Below the pieces are notes generated by a model, which made no database searches, was not told where the DNA came from, and saw only the letters and a list, made by a program, of their open reading frames with translations. DNA of 49,199 nt, taken from an uncultured Sphingomonas sp. Its GTDB lineage: Bacteria; Pseudomonadota; Alphaproteobacteria; Sphingomonadales; Sphingomonadaceae. The translations under genes were made by a program, and so were the position numbers. This document shows positions 8,725 to 17,487 of this stretch, piece by piece. How positions within the stretch are numbered: the stretch's first letter is position 1; every line of letters begins with the position of its first letter. The stretch covers positions 1 through 49,199 of the forward strand of contig CAJYIX010000041.1 in the NCBI GenBank assembly GCA_913775315.1, written 5' to 3'.

Positions 8725-9426
8725 TCAGATGCGCGTGATCTTCCCTGTCGCGATCGGCGTCGTGCTGGGCGCCTGATGCGGCGCACCATCCGGCAGCTCG
8801 AGACTGACAGCCAGCGTTGCGCCATCCACGATCAACGCCTGGAGCGCGGCAGGAACCTTGACCCGCGTGGTGCCCGCCCCCTCTAGCAGGCCCAGCGACC
8901 GCGGCACGCCGTCGGCGGGGATGACCCAGAGTTCAGGCACGCGATCGCTCTCGGGCAGCGACACCGCGCGGATCCGCAGGTCGCCGTCGCCCGGCGCGTA
9001 ATTCGCCGCGAGCAGCGTCCCCTCGGCCCCGCCGAGCTGGGCGACCGTGGCCTCCGCCGGCGCACGCACCACCTCCCGCACGATCGTCACGGGCTCGGGC
9101 CGCGCGAGCAGGAACGCCGCGGCGAAGGCAGCAGCGATCCCGGTGCTGCCGATCGCGGTCCACCGCCACCGGCGCAGCCGTTTGCCCATGTCGGCGCCGC
9201 CCGGGCCGAGGCGGGCGGCGATCGCCGGCCAGACATCGGGCGCCGGCTGCGCCTCGAACCCGTCGTACATCGGATCGAGCCGCGCCCGCCAGGCATCGAC
9301 CGCCTCGGCAAAACGGCGGTCCGACAGCGACAGGCGAAGCGCCCGCGCCCGCTCGTCACCGGTCAAGAGGCCGAGCGCCAGCTCGGCGGCCAGCGCGTCG
9401 AGATCGGGGTCGAGCGGTTCAGCCAT
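8725..9426 (-). CDS. Anti-sigma factor (RskA-type, membrane-anchored)
   Basis: 233 residues. The N-terminal ~80 residues form the sigma-binding domain (starts with LDALAAELALGLLTGDERA). A single transmembrane helix (~89-110, WTAIGSTGIAAAFAAAFLLA) is followed by a periplasmic RskA-like domain with LWVIPADGVPRSLG. There is no HxxxCxxC zinc motif, so this is not a ZAS anti-sigma factor. The gene start overlaps the sigma gene end by 8 bp, the classical sigma/anti-sigma order. It should hold the adjacent ECF sigma at the membrane until released. Confidence 0.88.
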   Translation of the reverse strand: MAEPLDPDLDALAAELALGLLTGDERARALRLSLSDRRFAEAVDAWRARLDPMYDGFEAQPAPDVWPAIAARLGPGGADMGKRLRRWRWTAIGSTGIAAAFAAAFLLARPEPVTIVREVVRAPAEATVAQLGGAEGTLLAANYAPGDGDLRIRAVSLPESDRVPELWVIPADGVPRSLGLLEGAGTTRVKVPAALQALIVDGATLAVSLELPDGAPHQAPSTTPIATGKITRI

Positions 9427-9988
9427 GGCCGAGACATTCCTTCATTTGGGCGAGCCCGCGGCGTACCCAGCTCTTCATCGTGCCGAGCGGCACGTTCCGT
9501 ACCACCGCCAGCTCGGCATAGGTCAGCCCGTCGAAAAAGGCCGAGCGGATCGCCTCCCGCTGCTTCGCGCCGAGCTGTTCGATGCAGTGGAAGATGCGCG
9601 CACGCTCCTGATCGGCAGTGATCACCTGTTCGGCGTCGGCACGGTCGTCGGCCAGGTCGGCGATATGCTCGTCGCCGACCATCAGTTGCGGGCGATGCGA
9701 CCGGCGCCAGTCGATGGCGGCATTGCGCGCGACCGTACACATCCAGGTGATCGGACTGGCGCGCCCCGAATCGAAGCTTCCCGCCCGGCGCCAGATCCGG
9801 AGATAGACGTCCTGAAGGATTTCCTCGGCCGTGTCGCGGTCCTGTACGACCCGCATGCAGATGCCGAACAGCTTTGCGGAGGTGAGCGCGTAGACCTCGC
9901 GCAGCGCGTCGCGATCGCCGACGCCGACCTGCTTCAATAGGCTCGCCAGGTGCGCGCGGGCCTCCGTCTGCGATGATCGATCCATCAT
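9419..9988 (-). CDS. ECF sigma-70 family RNA polymerase sigma factor
   Basis: 189 residues from the ATG at 9988 (an ATG at 9985 is an equal alternative; both lie in ATGATG, overlapping the Crp-family stop). Region 2 covers ~25-95, with FGICMRVVQDRDTAEEILQDVYLRIWRR. Region 4 (~130-185) has LPLGTMKSW-like recognition helix residues NVPLGTMKSWVRRGLAQMKE. It resembles the SigK-type ECF sigmas that pair with RskA proteins. It is sandwiched by overlaps between the Crp-like regulator and the anti-sigma gene. The divergent Ferritin_2 genes are plausible targets (inference). Confidence 0.92.
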   Translation of the reverse strand: MMDRSSQTEARAHLASLLKQVGVGDRDALREVYALTSAKLFGICMRVVQDRDTAEEILQDVYLRIWRRAGSFDSGRASPITWMCTVARNAAIDWRRSHRPQLMVGDEHIADLADDRADAEQVITADQERARIFHCIEQLGAKQREAIRSAFFDGLTYAELAVVRNVPLGTMKSWVRRGLAQMKECLGHG

Positions 9989-10713
9989 GCCGCCCCACCC
10001 CGGCCGGGCCAGACCCGGTCCGTCACGGCATAGGCGATACCCGCATGCGCCTCCAAAAGCGAGCGCGAGCGCACGACGATCCGCCCGCGGGTCGAGGTGA
10101 TGAGGCGCTCGCCCTCGAGAATGTGGAGCGCGTCGGTCACGGTCGCGCGCCGGACGCCGAGCATCCCGGCGAGCAGGTCGTGGGTCAGCATCAGCTCGCC
10201 GTCGTCGACCCGGTCGTGCCACAGGAGCAGCCAGCGGCTTAGCCGGACGTCGACCGGATCGCACATGCCCGAGCGCAATGTCGCCCCGAGCTGGCAGGCG
10301 AACTGAAAGGCGAACCCGACCAGCCGCACCGTCAGCGAAGGGTCGATCAAGCACAGGTCGCGCAGCACGCGCCCGTCGATCGCCAATGTCGTTCCCGCGG
10401 AAACGGCCACCGCCTCCTGGCTTCCGGGGACGGGAACGCCGGCGACGAGGCCCCAGTTGAGCGCGCCTTCGCGGCCGATCAGGCCGAAGCCCTGCTGCTT
10501 TCCCCCGGCGACGCAGGCGCGCAGGCAGAATACGGCGGTCTCGGGAAAATGGACCACATCGGCGCCGGCCGCGCCGCTTTCGATCACGCCGCCCTGCTCG
10601 ATCCGCTGCCGCACAAGATGCGGGCGCAGCGACGCGAGGCTCGGCGCGAAAAGCGAGGCCAGGAGATGATTGCCGCAGGGCGGCGGGGATCGGTCTTCGG
10701 CAGTTCGGAACAT
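9985..10713 (-). CDS. Crp/Fnr-family transcriptional regulator
   Basis: 242 residues from the ATG at 10713; an extension to 10803 is possible but adds an Arg-rich non-conserved leader. The N-terminal cyclic-nucleotide-binding-like fold has no clear cAMP phosphate-binding cassette and no Fnr Cys cluster. The C-terminal winged helix contains LTHDLLAGMLGVRRATVTDAL (~190-210) as the helix-turn-helix. Such proteins in sphingomonads often respond to stress rather than cAMP. It overlaps the sigma gene by 4 bp and is divergent from the Ferritin_2 gene at 10870. Confidence 0.85.
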   Translation of the reverse strand: MFRTAEDRSPPPCGNHLLASLFAPSLASLRPHLVRQRIEQGGVIESGAAGADVVHFPETAVFCLRACVAGGKQQGFGLIGREGALNWGLVAGVPVPGSQEAVAVSAGTTLAIDGRVLRDLCLIDPSLTVRLVGFAFQFACQLGATLRSGMCDPVDVRLSRWLLLWHDRVDDGELMLTHDLLAGMLGVRRATVTDALHILEGERLITSTRGRIVVRSRSLLEAHAGIAYAVTDRVWPGRGGAA

Positions 10714-10782
10714 GCGCGCTCGCCCTCTTCGGGTAATTGGCCGGCGAACGAGATACGAAAAGGTTCCGGGCGCGGATGCACA

Positions 10783-10801
10783 GCGTACGGCTGGCGTACG
10801 C
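10783..10801. promoter_or_regulatory. Paired GCGTACG motifs in the crp/ferritin divergent region
   Basis: GCGTACG (10783-10789) and GCGTACGC (10794-10801, itself palindromic) lie 11 bp apart, one helical turn, in the 156-bp space between the Crp-like gene and the first Ferritin_2 gene. This spacing suggests cooperative binding by a dimeric regulator, possibly the Crp-like protein. No consensus promoter was recognised. Confidence 0.35.
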
Positions 10802-10869
10802 ACGCTTTAAGCGGCTGAAATCCTGATAGCCTCCGGCGTTGTGATGGCGATCTTCAGGGAGTTCCGCGA

Positions 10870-11835
10870 ATGGCCGACAGCAGCGACCTTCTCGACGCGA
10901 TGGAGGCCCGTTCGCAGCGGCGGGCCGACCGCCGCGCCTTCTTCAATGCCTTCAGCACCGCTTCGGCGATCGCGGGCGGCTTCGTTCTGACCGCAGGGGT
11001 GTCGCCCGCTGCGGCGCAGACGTCGACGATCACCGACGGCGACATCCTGAACTTCGCGCTGAACCTCGAATATCTCGAGGCGCAGTTCTACCTTTATGCC
11101 GCGACCGGCGCGGGGCTGCCGACCACCAGCCTGTCGGGTACCGGCACAGCCGGCGCAGCAACCGGCGGACGGCGCGTCAATTTCACCGACCCCGTTGTCG
11201 CTCGCTATGCGCAGGAGATTGCCGCGGACGAGCGGGCGCATGTCGACTTTCTGCGCACCGCGATCGGCAACACGGCCGTCGCACAGCCCGCAATCGACAT
11301 CAGCGCCGATCCGAACGGTGCGTTTTCGAACGCAGCGCGCGCGGCCGGGCTGATCGGCGCGGGCGCGTCGTTCGACCCCTATGCCAGCGACGAGAACTTC
11401 CTTCTCGCCGCCTTCATCTTCGAGGACGTAGGCGTCACCGCCTATAAGGGCGCATCGCCGCTGGTCAGCAACAAGACCTTCCTCGAGGCGGCGGCGGGCA
11501 TCCTCGCGGTCGAGGCGTATCACGCCGCGATCGTGCGCACGACGCTCTATGCCAAGGGCATGACCACCCCCGCGCTGATCGACGCGACCGAGGCGATCTC
11601 GAACGCGCGCGACAGCCTCGACGGGACGAGCGACCTCGACCAGGGCGTGCGGGCCAGCGGTACCGGCAATGCGACGACGAGCAACATCGTGCCGCTCGAC
11701 GCCGACGGCCTCGCCTACAGCCGCACCGCGGGACAGGTGCTCAACATCGTCTACCTGAACCGGGCGGCGGTGACGGGCGGCGGGTTCTTCCCGAACGGCG
11801 TCAACGGCACGCTGCGCATGAGCGCGGCGAACTGA
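10870..11835 (+). CDS. Ferritin_2 (desiccation-related) domain protein, paralogue A
   Basis: 321 residues. The N-terminus has [10 protein letters not shown] (residues 17-26) before a hydrophobic stretch ending SPAAAQ, a weak twin-arginine-like export signal. The ferritin-like four-helix domain starts at [21 protein letters not shown]; its Glu residues ([22 protein letters not shown]) are candidate metal ligands. The family includes plant desiccation protein PCC13-62 relatives, and function in bacteria is not established. A Shine-Dalgarno-like GGGAG lies ~10 nt upstream. It is followed 32 bp later by a close paralogue, indicating tandem duplication. Confidence 0.85.
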   Translation: MADSSDLLDAMEARSQRRADRRAFFNAFSTASAIAGGFVLTAGVSPAAAQTSTITDGDILNFALNLEYLEAQFYLYAATGAGLPTTSLSGTGTAGAATGGRRVNFTDPVVARYAQEIAADERAHVDFLRTAIGNTAVAQPAIDISADPNGAFSNAARAAGLIGAGASFDPYASDENFLLAAFIFEDVGVTAYKGASPLVSNKTFLEAAAGILAVEAYHAAIVRTTLYAKGMTTPALIDATEAISNARDSLDGTSDLDQGVRASGTGNATTSNIVPLDADGLAYSRTAGQVLNIVYLNRAAVTGGGFFPNGVNGTLRMSAAN

Positions 11836-11867
11836 TCCAGCAATACGCTTCCGAACGGGAGGACGAC

Positions 11868-12860
11868 ATGAGCCAGACCGACCAGCTATCCCAGATTCTC
11901 GACGCCTGCGACCATCGCCGCGAGGAGCGCCGCCGTTTCCTGCGCACCGCCGGCACCGCCTCCGCCGCGGTGGCGGGGGCGTCGCTGCTCGCCGCGTGCG
12001 GCGGCGGCAGCAAGAACGACTTCCAGCCGATCATCCAGCCGACGCCCACGCCTACGCCGGCCGCGCTGACCGACGCGGACGTGCTCAACTTCGCGCTCAA
12101 CCTCGAATATCTCGAGGCGCAATTCTACTCGTTCGCGGCGTTCGGCACGGGCCTGCCCGCCAACCAGTTGACTGGCACCGGCACGCAGGGCGGCGTCACC
12201 GGCGGGCGGGCGGTCAATTTCACCGATCCGCTGGTGCGCCAATATGCGCGAGAGATCGCCAATGACGAGATCGCGCACGTCGCGTTCCTGCGCCGCAATC
12301 TCGGCGCCAGTGCGGTGGCGCAGCCCGCGCTCGACATCGGCACCGACCCCAACGGTGCCTTTTCCTCGGCCGCGCGCGCGGCCGGCCTGATCGGCGCGGG
12401 CGCGTCGTTCGATCCCTATGCCAGCGACGAAAATTTCCTGCTCGGCGCGTTCATCTTCGAGGATGTGGGCGTCACCGCCTACAAGGGTGCATCGGTGCTC
12501 ATCACCAACAAGGGGTTCCTGGAGGCGGCCGCCGGCATCCTCGCCGCCGAAGCCTATCACGCCGGCCTCGTGCGCACCGTCCTCTATCGAAAGGGCGTCA
12601 ACACGACGGCGCTGATCGACGCGACGGAGGCGATCTCGAACGCGCGCGACAGCCTCGACGGGACCAGCGACCTCGACCAGGGCGTGCGCCCGAACGGCAA
12701 TGCGTCCAACATCGTGCCGACCGACGGCTCGGGCGTCGCCTATAGCCGGTCGGCGGGACAGGTGCTCAACATCGCCTATCTCAACAAGCTGGCGACCGAT
12801 CGCGGCGGGTTCTTCCCCGCCGGCGTCAACGGCAACATCCGGCTGAGCGCCGCCAACTGA
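11868..12860 (+). CDS. Ferritin_2 domain lipoprotein, paralogue B
   Basis: 330 residues. The export signal contains [13 protein letters not shown] (twin-arginine type) and ends in a lipobox LLAAC with Cys44, followed by GGG. It is therefore predicted to be a lipoprotein, unlike paralogue A, which lacks the Cys. From [17 protein letters not shown] to the C-terminus (GNIRLSAAN) the sequence tracks paralogue A almost block for block, including [12 protein letters not shown] and [20 protein letters not shown]. The same Glu/His metal-ligand candidates are conserved. GGGAGGACGAC upstream is a strong ribosome-binding site. The pair probably places one soluble and one membrane-anchored version in the periplasm. 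Confidence 0.87.
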   Translation: MSQTDQLSQILDACDHRREERRRFLRTAGTASAAVAGASLLAACGGGSKNDFQPIIQPTPTPTPAALTDADVLNFALNLEYLEAQFYSFAAFGTGLPANQLTGTGTQGGVTGGRAVNFTDPLVRQYAREIANDEIAHVAFLRRNLGASAVAQPALDIGTDPNGAFSSAARAAGLIGAGASFDPYASDENFLLGAFIFEDVGVTAYKGASVLITNKGFLEAAAGILAAEAYHAGLVRTVLYRKGVNTTALIDATEAISNARDSLDGTSDLDQGVRPNGNASNIVPTDGSGVAYSRSAGQVLNIAYLNKLATDRGGFFPAGVNGNIRLSAAN

Positions 12861-12891
12861 CGCGCAAGCGGACCAAAGGGGAGTTTCGACC

Positions 12892-13728
12892 ATGCGACAC
12901 CTGATGCATGCAACCGTGGCGGCGCTGGCGCTCACCGCCGCGCCCGCCATGGCGCAGGACGCGCCCAGCGACGACAATTTCAACGGCCCCTATGTCGGCG
13001 GCTCGTTCGGGATCGGCGTCCAGAACAACGACGTGCGCGAGTTCCAGCGGTTCGACCGCGGCTTCGACGGATCGTTCGACACGATCACGACGACGACGGG
13101 CGCCAATGCCTTCTCGCCGGGCTTCTGCAACGGCGCGGCGAACGGCCCGCGTCCGGCCAATGCGTGCCGCAACGACAAGGACGACATCGCCTATCACGGC
13201 CGCATCGGCTGGGACGCGCGGATCGGCGATTTTGTGGTCGGCGTGCTCGGCGAGTTCGGCCGGACCGAGGTGATCGACAGCGTCAGCTCGTTCAGCACCA
13301 CCCCCGCCTTTTACACGATGACGCGCGAGATCGAGTGGGAGGGCAGCGTCCGCGGCCGCTTCGGCTATGCCGCGGGCGGCAAGACGCTGTTCTATGCGAC
13401 CGGCGGCCCGGCCTATGCGCGGATCAAGAACAGCTTCACGACCAGCAACACCGTCAACGCCTTTTCCGACAACGGCCGCAAGCTGTTCTCGAAGGGCGCG
13501 GTGTTCGGCGGCGGCGTCGAGCAGGCGCTGGGGCGCAATTTCTCTGTCGGGCTCGAATATCTCTACACCCGCTATACCGAGGACGATTACCGCGTCCGCG
13601 CGACCGCGGGCAATGCGGTGGCGAGCAATCCGTTCGTGCTGAATGGCCAGCCCGGCACCGAATTCAGCCGCAGCGACCCGCGCTTCGACTTCCACACGAT
13701 GCGCGTGACCGCCGCGTTCCGCTTCTAG
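12892..13728 (+). CDS. Outer-membrane beta-barrel protein (Omp25/porin-like)
   Basis: 278 residues with a Sec signal peptide (1-22, ends AAPAMAQ). Mature sequence starts FNGPYVGGSFG, typical of the OmpA-like/Omp25 barrel family of alphaproteobacteria, and ends in an aromatic residue (VTAAFRF) as expected for Bam-dependent outer-membrane insertion. Repeated GRIGW, GRFGYA and VGLEYLYTRY strands support an eight-stranded barrel. AGGGGAG lies ~8 nt before the ATG. It is 31 bp after the Ferritin_2 lipoprotein and may be in the same transcript. Confidence 0.85.
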   Translation: MRHLMHATVAALALTAAPAMAQDAPSDDNFNGPYVGGSFGIGVQNNDVREFQRFDRGFDGSFDTITTTTGANAFSPGFCNGAANGPRPANACRNDKDDIAYHGRIGWDARIGDFVVGVLGEFGRTEVIDSVSSFSTTPAFYTMTREIEWEGSVRGRFGYAAGGKTLFYATGGPAYARIKNSFTTSNTVNAFSDNGRKLFSKGAVFGGGVEQALGRNFSVGLEYLYTRYTEDDYRVRATAGNAVASNPFVLNGQPGTEFSRSDPRFDFHTMRVTAAFRF

Positions 13729-13748
13729 CTTCGGACGTCCCCCGGGGA

Positions 13749-13777
13749 GGCGAGCGCGGCCGCGGGGCCGCCTCGCC
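13749..13777. terminator. Hairpin after the beta-barrel gene
   Basis: GGCGAGCGCGGCC (13749-13761) pairs with GGCCGCCTCGCC (13766-13777) with one bulged C and a 4-nt loop. It lies between convergent genes ending at 13728 (+) and 13793 (-), so it could terminate both. No U-tract. Confidence 0.55.
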
Positions 13778-13792
13778 GAACCCGTGTTTCGG

Positions 13793-14056
13793 CTATACCG
13801 CCGATCGCCGCCCGCTGATCGCGCCCGTCCAGGCCCAGATTCGCCGGCGCTGCGGCTTCCACAGGATGATCGCCGCATTCGCGAGCACCACCGGCGTGCC
13901 GACGAACAGGAACCACCGCGTCGACCCGGTCAGGAACGCGACGCCCATTAGCACCCCCATCGACGGCAGGAACAACAGCGTCACGAGCAGCAGGACGCGG
14001 GCGGCGATCAGAAAGCGTTTCAACGGCGACCTCTGCATCTGGGGCGGGATGCGCAT
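13793..14056 (-). CDS. Small hypothetical two-helix membrane protein
   Basis: 87 residues from the ATG at 14056 (MRIPPQMQRSPLKRFL); an upstream start at 14110 is possible but adds an Arg-rich leader. Two hydrophobic segments (about residues 16-40 and 47-64) are separated by LTGSTRWF, and the tail is basic (KPQRRRIWAW). Predicted inner-membrane protein of unknown function. The frame has normal codon bias for the region, which argues it is real. Confidence 0.55.
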   Translation of the reverse strand: MRIPPQMQRSPLKRFLIAARVLLLVTLLFLPSMGVLMGVAFLTGSTRWFLFVGTPVVLANAAIILWKPQRRRIWAWTGAISGRRSAV

Positions 14057-14092
14057 GCGCCGTCCCTTTCTCGTGGAACGCCAGCGTACAGG

Positions 14093-14104
14093 ATTGCCGG
14101 CAAT
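14093..14104. promoter_or_regulatory. Palindrome ATTGCCGGCAAT with extra half site
   Basis: A perfect 12-bp palindrome followed immediately by a partial repeat (ATTGCCAAT, 14103-14111) in the region between the small membrane gene (minus) and the cytochrome gene (plus). Position fits an operator for either promoter. The binding protein is unknown. Confidence 0.35.
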
Positions 14105-14224
14105 TGCCAATGCACGAGGCAGGACGGACGGTTACGGACATTGGTCCAAGGGCGCGGGCCGCATCGGAACCAGCGCGGCATCCGCGGGTTCGCGAAAAGA
14201 TGCAATATTGATGGAAATCAGTTC

Positions 14225-15514
14225 GTGACCGATCCCCGCCCCCCCGTCCGTCGCGAATTCTTTCCCAGGAAGATCCGTCAGTGGCTCGTTCCGCTGGCGA
14301 CCGCGGGCCTGATCGGCGGCATCGGTGCGGTGTTGCTAGCGATGTCGGGGGTGCTCAATCTCGCCGCGTCGACCCCGCATCCGCAAGGGTGGGCGAGCTT
14401 CCTCCACTTCGCGTTCCAGCGCTCGGTTGCCTTCCACTCGCGCAATCTCGACCCGCCGGCGGAGATCAGGTCGGCCGCGCTGATCGAAAAGGGTGCGACG
14501 CATTACGACCGCGTCTGCTCGAACTGCCACGGCGCGCCGGGGATGGGCCAGAACCCGATCGCGCTGTCGATGCGTCCACAGCCGCAATATCTGATGGGCT
14601 CCTCGCTCAAGGAATATACGCCGTCCGAGCTGTTCTGGATCGTCAAGCACGGCGTCAAGTACAGCGCCATGCCCGCCTGGCCCGCGGGCGACCGCGATGA
14701 CGAAGTGTGGGCGATGGTCGCCTTCCTCGGCGCGATGAAGAACATGAACTACCAGCAGTATCGCGACATCACGCTCGGTGCGTCGAAGAATGCGACCGGC
14801 GCGCTGCCGATGCTGCCGCCGGGCAACCTCCGGCCCCAACCCTATGTGATCGGCGGGACGCGGACGGCGGAGGCGGCAGTCAACTTCTCCACGCCCGCAC
14901 TCGGCTTCGGCCACAGCGCTGAAGTGGCGGAGATCGGCAAGAGCTGCGTCGCGTGCCACGGGGTCGACGGGCGCGCGCGCGCCAGCGGCGGCATTCCCAA
15001 CATCGCCCTGCTCACGCGCGAGCAGATCGTCCGGCAACTCAACCTCTATCGCACCGGCGTCCGCCAGAGCGGCATCATGCAGAATGTCGCGGTCCAATTG
15101 ACGCCGCAGCAGATTGCGGGCCTGGCCGGCTATTATTCGTCGCAGCCCAAGGTTTCGGGCGCGGCGGTCAAGGCCGATCCCGCGACGCTGGCGCTTGGCG
15201 AGCGGATCGCGGTCCGCGGCCTTCCCGACCGCGGCGTCGCCGGGTGTGCCAGCTGTCACGGCGTCACCGCTGCGGCGAGCAAGGCCTATCCGGGCCTCGA
15301 CGGGCAGTATCCGCTCTACCTGCGCGATCAGCTACGCCTGTATCGCACGGGCATTCGCGGCGGCGACGTGCCGGCCAATCCGATGCCCGCGGTCGCCGCG
15401 AAGATGACCGACCGGGAGATCGAGGCGGTTTCGCTCTATTATGCCAGCCGCTCGCCTGCCGCCCCGCCGGTCGAGGCAAAGGACATCGCCCCGGCACGCC
15501 TCGCGGCGAACTGA
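14225..15514 (+). CDS. Membrane-anchored tri-heme cytochrome c
   Basis: 429 residues from the GTG at 14225; upstream in-frame sequence is not conserved in character, and a short ATG frame at 14211 stops within the GTG. A single N-terminal transmembrane helix (~20-45, WLVPLATAGLIGGIGAVLLAM) anchors it. Three CxxCH heme motifs follow: CSNCH (98-102), CVACH (241-245) and CASCH (341-345), each in its own class I cytochrome c domain with a downstream Met candidate. The architecture resembles the cytochrome c subunit of membrane dehydrogenases (alcohol or gluconate type). No dehydrogenase partner is next to it, so its electron donor is unknown. Confidence 0.87.
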   Translation: MTDPRPPVRREFFPRKIRQWLVPLATAGLIGGIGAVLLAMSGVLNLAASTPHPQGWASFLHFAFQRSVAFHSRNLDPPAEIRSAALIEKGATHYDRVCSNCHGAPGMGQNPIALSMRPQPQYLMGSSLKEYTPSELFWIVKHGVKYSAMPAWPAGDRDDEVWAMVAFLGAMKNMNYQQYRDITLGASKNATGALPMLPPGNLRPQPYVIGGTRTAEAAVNFSTPALGFGHSAEVAEIGKSCVACHGVDGRARASGGIPNIALLTREQIVRQLNLYRTGVRQSGIMQNVAVQLTPQQIAGLAGYYSSQPKVSGAAVKADPATLALGERIAVRGLPDRGVAGCASCHGVTAAASKAYPGLDGQYPLYLRDQLRLYRTGIRGGDVPANPMPAVAAKMTDREIEAVSLYYASRSPAAPPVEAKDIAPARLAAN

Positions 15515-15529
15515 CCGCGCCGCAAGCCT

Positions 15530-16583
15530 TCAGGCGAGGCTGTTGCCGTAGCCGATGACGATGGTGGCGAGGACGAGGATACCGATGCCGCTCCACACCG
15601 CCGCGCGAACCCGCCCGCTCGCCGCCTTCCACTCGCGGAAGGCGAACCCCCAGGGCGTGCCGAAGATGATGATCGACGCCATGTGCAGCGTCCAGCTCGA
15701 GAAGCCGAGGCTGCCCATCTGGCTCTCGCCCATCGAATAGAAGAAGAACTGGAAGTACCAGGTCGTCCCGGCCAGCGCCGACAGGAGATAGTTGGGGAGA
15801 AGCGCCGCCCCCGCCGCCTCGCCGGCCGATCCACTGGCTGGCGCTGCGATTGCGGGCGATCAGGATCGCGCACCAGATCGCATTGGTGACGAGGCCCCCG
15901 GCCATGACGAGACAGAGGATCGGCAGCCCGGTCCAGAGCGGCCCGGTGCCGGCGGCGGCCGACAGCGCCTTGATCGGCTCGCCCGCCGCCAGCCCGAACG
16001 CGAAGCAGGAGGACATGACGCCCGAGAAGATCGCGACGGCAAGGCCCTTGCGAAAGTCGAACTCGGCGACGGCGGCGGCCTTCTGTTCCGGCGACAGGCT
16101 CGCATCCTTGCGCGCGCCCGCCATCGCGACGACGGCGATACCGAGCAGCGTCACCGCCAGCCCGATCAGGATGACGTTGCCGCTGGCGGTGCCCAGCAGT
16201 TTCGGTCCGAACTCGCCGGTGAAAATGGGCGGGATCAGCGTGCCGAACACCGTGCACAGCCCCAGCACAACCGCCATGCCGAGCGACAGGCCGAGATAGC
16301 GCATGGTGAGGCCATAGGTGAGCCCGCCCAGCCCCCAGAGCATCCCGAACACGAACGGCCACAGGATCGCGCCGGCGGGCGCCGCACCCAGCACCCCGAG
16401 CAGATCGTTCGTCTGGAGCGAGGCGAAGAACCACGGCGCGATCGCCCAGGAAAAGATGCCGCCGGTTAGCCAGTAGATCTCCCAGCTCCACCGCTTCACG
16501 CCGCGATAGGGGACGTAGAAGCTCGCCGAGGCGAAGCCGCCCAGCCAGTGATAGAGGACGCCGATCAGCGGATTGGGGGTCAT
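15530..16583 (-). pseudogene. rhaT: L-rhamnose/H+ symporter (RhaT family), frameshifted
   Basis: The frame from the ATG at 16583 encodes about 250 residues of a RhaT-like multi-helix transporter (YHWLGGFASASFYVPYRGVK, GMLWGLGGLTYGLTMRYLG). It then leaves frame near 15801-15830, where it reads RRGGGGGASPQL. The C-terminal part continues in another frame (LLPNYLLSALAGTTWYFQFF, MGESQMGSLGFSSWTLHMAS) to a stop at 15530. One extra base, perhaps in the G5 run, accounts for it. RhaT imports L-rhamnose with protons. The ATG overlaps the upstream lactonase stop (ATGA), so it ends a tightly packed operon. Sequencing error is possible but other genes of this operon are also damaged. Confidence 0.85.
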
Positions 16584-17477
16584 AGCGAGAGGCCCAGGCG
16601 ATAGAGGCGGTTGGCGTTGCCGGCGAACATCGCCCGCTGCTCGTCCTCGGTGAAATCGGCGATCACGGCGGCGCAGGCGGAAAGCTGCGCGTCGAAGGTG
16701 CCGAAGAGCTTGTCGGTCGGAAAGTCGCTGGCGACCATCACCCGGTCGGCCCGAAACCAGTCGATCGCAGACAGAATGATCCCGCGCGCATGATCCGCAT
16801 CGAACGACCGGCGGGTGAAGCCGAAGCCGGACAGCTTGATCGCGACGTGCGGGATCGCGGCGAGCGCGCGCATTCCCGCGCGCCACTCGGTCTCCTCTCC
16901 CGGCACCATCATGCCGGCGTGGTTGACCATCACCGGCGTGTCGGGATACCGCGCGATCAGCCGTGCGAGCGCGGGTAACTGGCCGGGATAGGCCTGGAGA
17001 TCGAAGCTCAGGTTATGCGCGGCCAGGCGGGCGTATCCCGCCTGCCACGCTTCATCCTGCGTCACGTCGCGCGAGGTATAGCTGCGCCGCGGGTCGGGGT
17101 GCCAGTTGACGATATGCCGGATGCCGCGGACGTTCCTGTGCGCGGCATGGGCGGCGAGCAGCGCGTCGAGCTTCGGGCCGGCCAGATCGGCGAACGCGAC
17201 GATCGCGCTCGGCAGGCCGGTTTGATCGGCCAGCCCCTGTAGCCACACGGTCTCGTCCAGCGCCTGTGCCGGGTCGGCGCCGGCATCGACATGGACGATC
17301 CCGCGCACGTCCCATCCGTGCCGCATCGGCGCTATAGTCGGCAAGGCCGTAATCGCGGGCGATTCGCTCGACCGACCCGTTGGGGCCGTCATCGGCAAAG
17401 GGCGGCGTCAGCCACGGGTAGCGGATGCGCGAGAGGTCCCAGAGGTGGACGTGCGCATCGACGAAGGGCAGCGACAC
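16580..17477 (-). pseudogene. L-rhamnonolactonase-like amidohydrolase (COG3618), frameshifted
   Basis: Starts at a GTG (17477) with SLPFVDAHVHLWDLSRIRYPW, the metal-binding HxH motif of amidohydrolase_2 proteins. After DYGLADYSADAAR the frame is lost near 17325. It resumes one base away with WDVRGIVHVDAGADP and runs to the stop at 16580, including NHAGMM and VMVASDFPTDKLFG with later metal/catalytic residues. An extra A in CGGATGGG explains the shift. COG3618 enzymes hydrolyse sugar lactones such as L-rhamnono- or L-fucono-lactone. The gene lies between the SDR and rhaT in one overlapping operon, which supports the L-rhamnose assignment. Confidence 0.82.
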
Positions 17478-17487
17478 CGCCGGCGCC

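Noticed and set aside
10741-10869. An EcfG-type (GGAAC-N17-CGTT) general-stress promoter upstream of the Ferritin_2 gene
   Set aside because: GGAAC occurs on the minus strand, but the nearest CGTT lies only 12 nt away, so spacing does not fit.
15801-15830. Programmed ribosomal frameshifting in rhaT
   Set aside because: No slippery heptamer with downstream structure of a known type, and nearby genes also carry unrelated lesions, so mutation or error is simpler.
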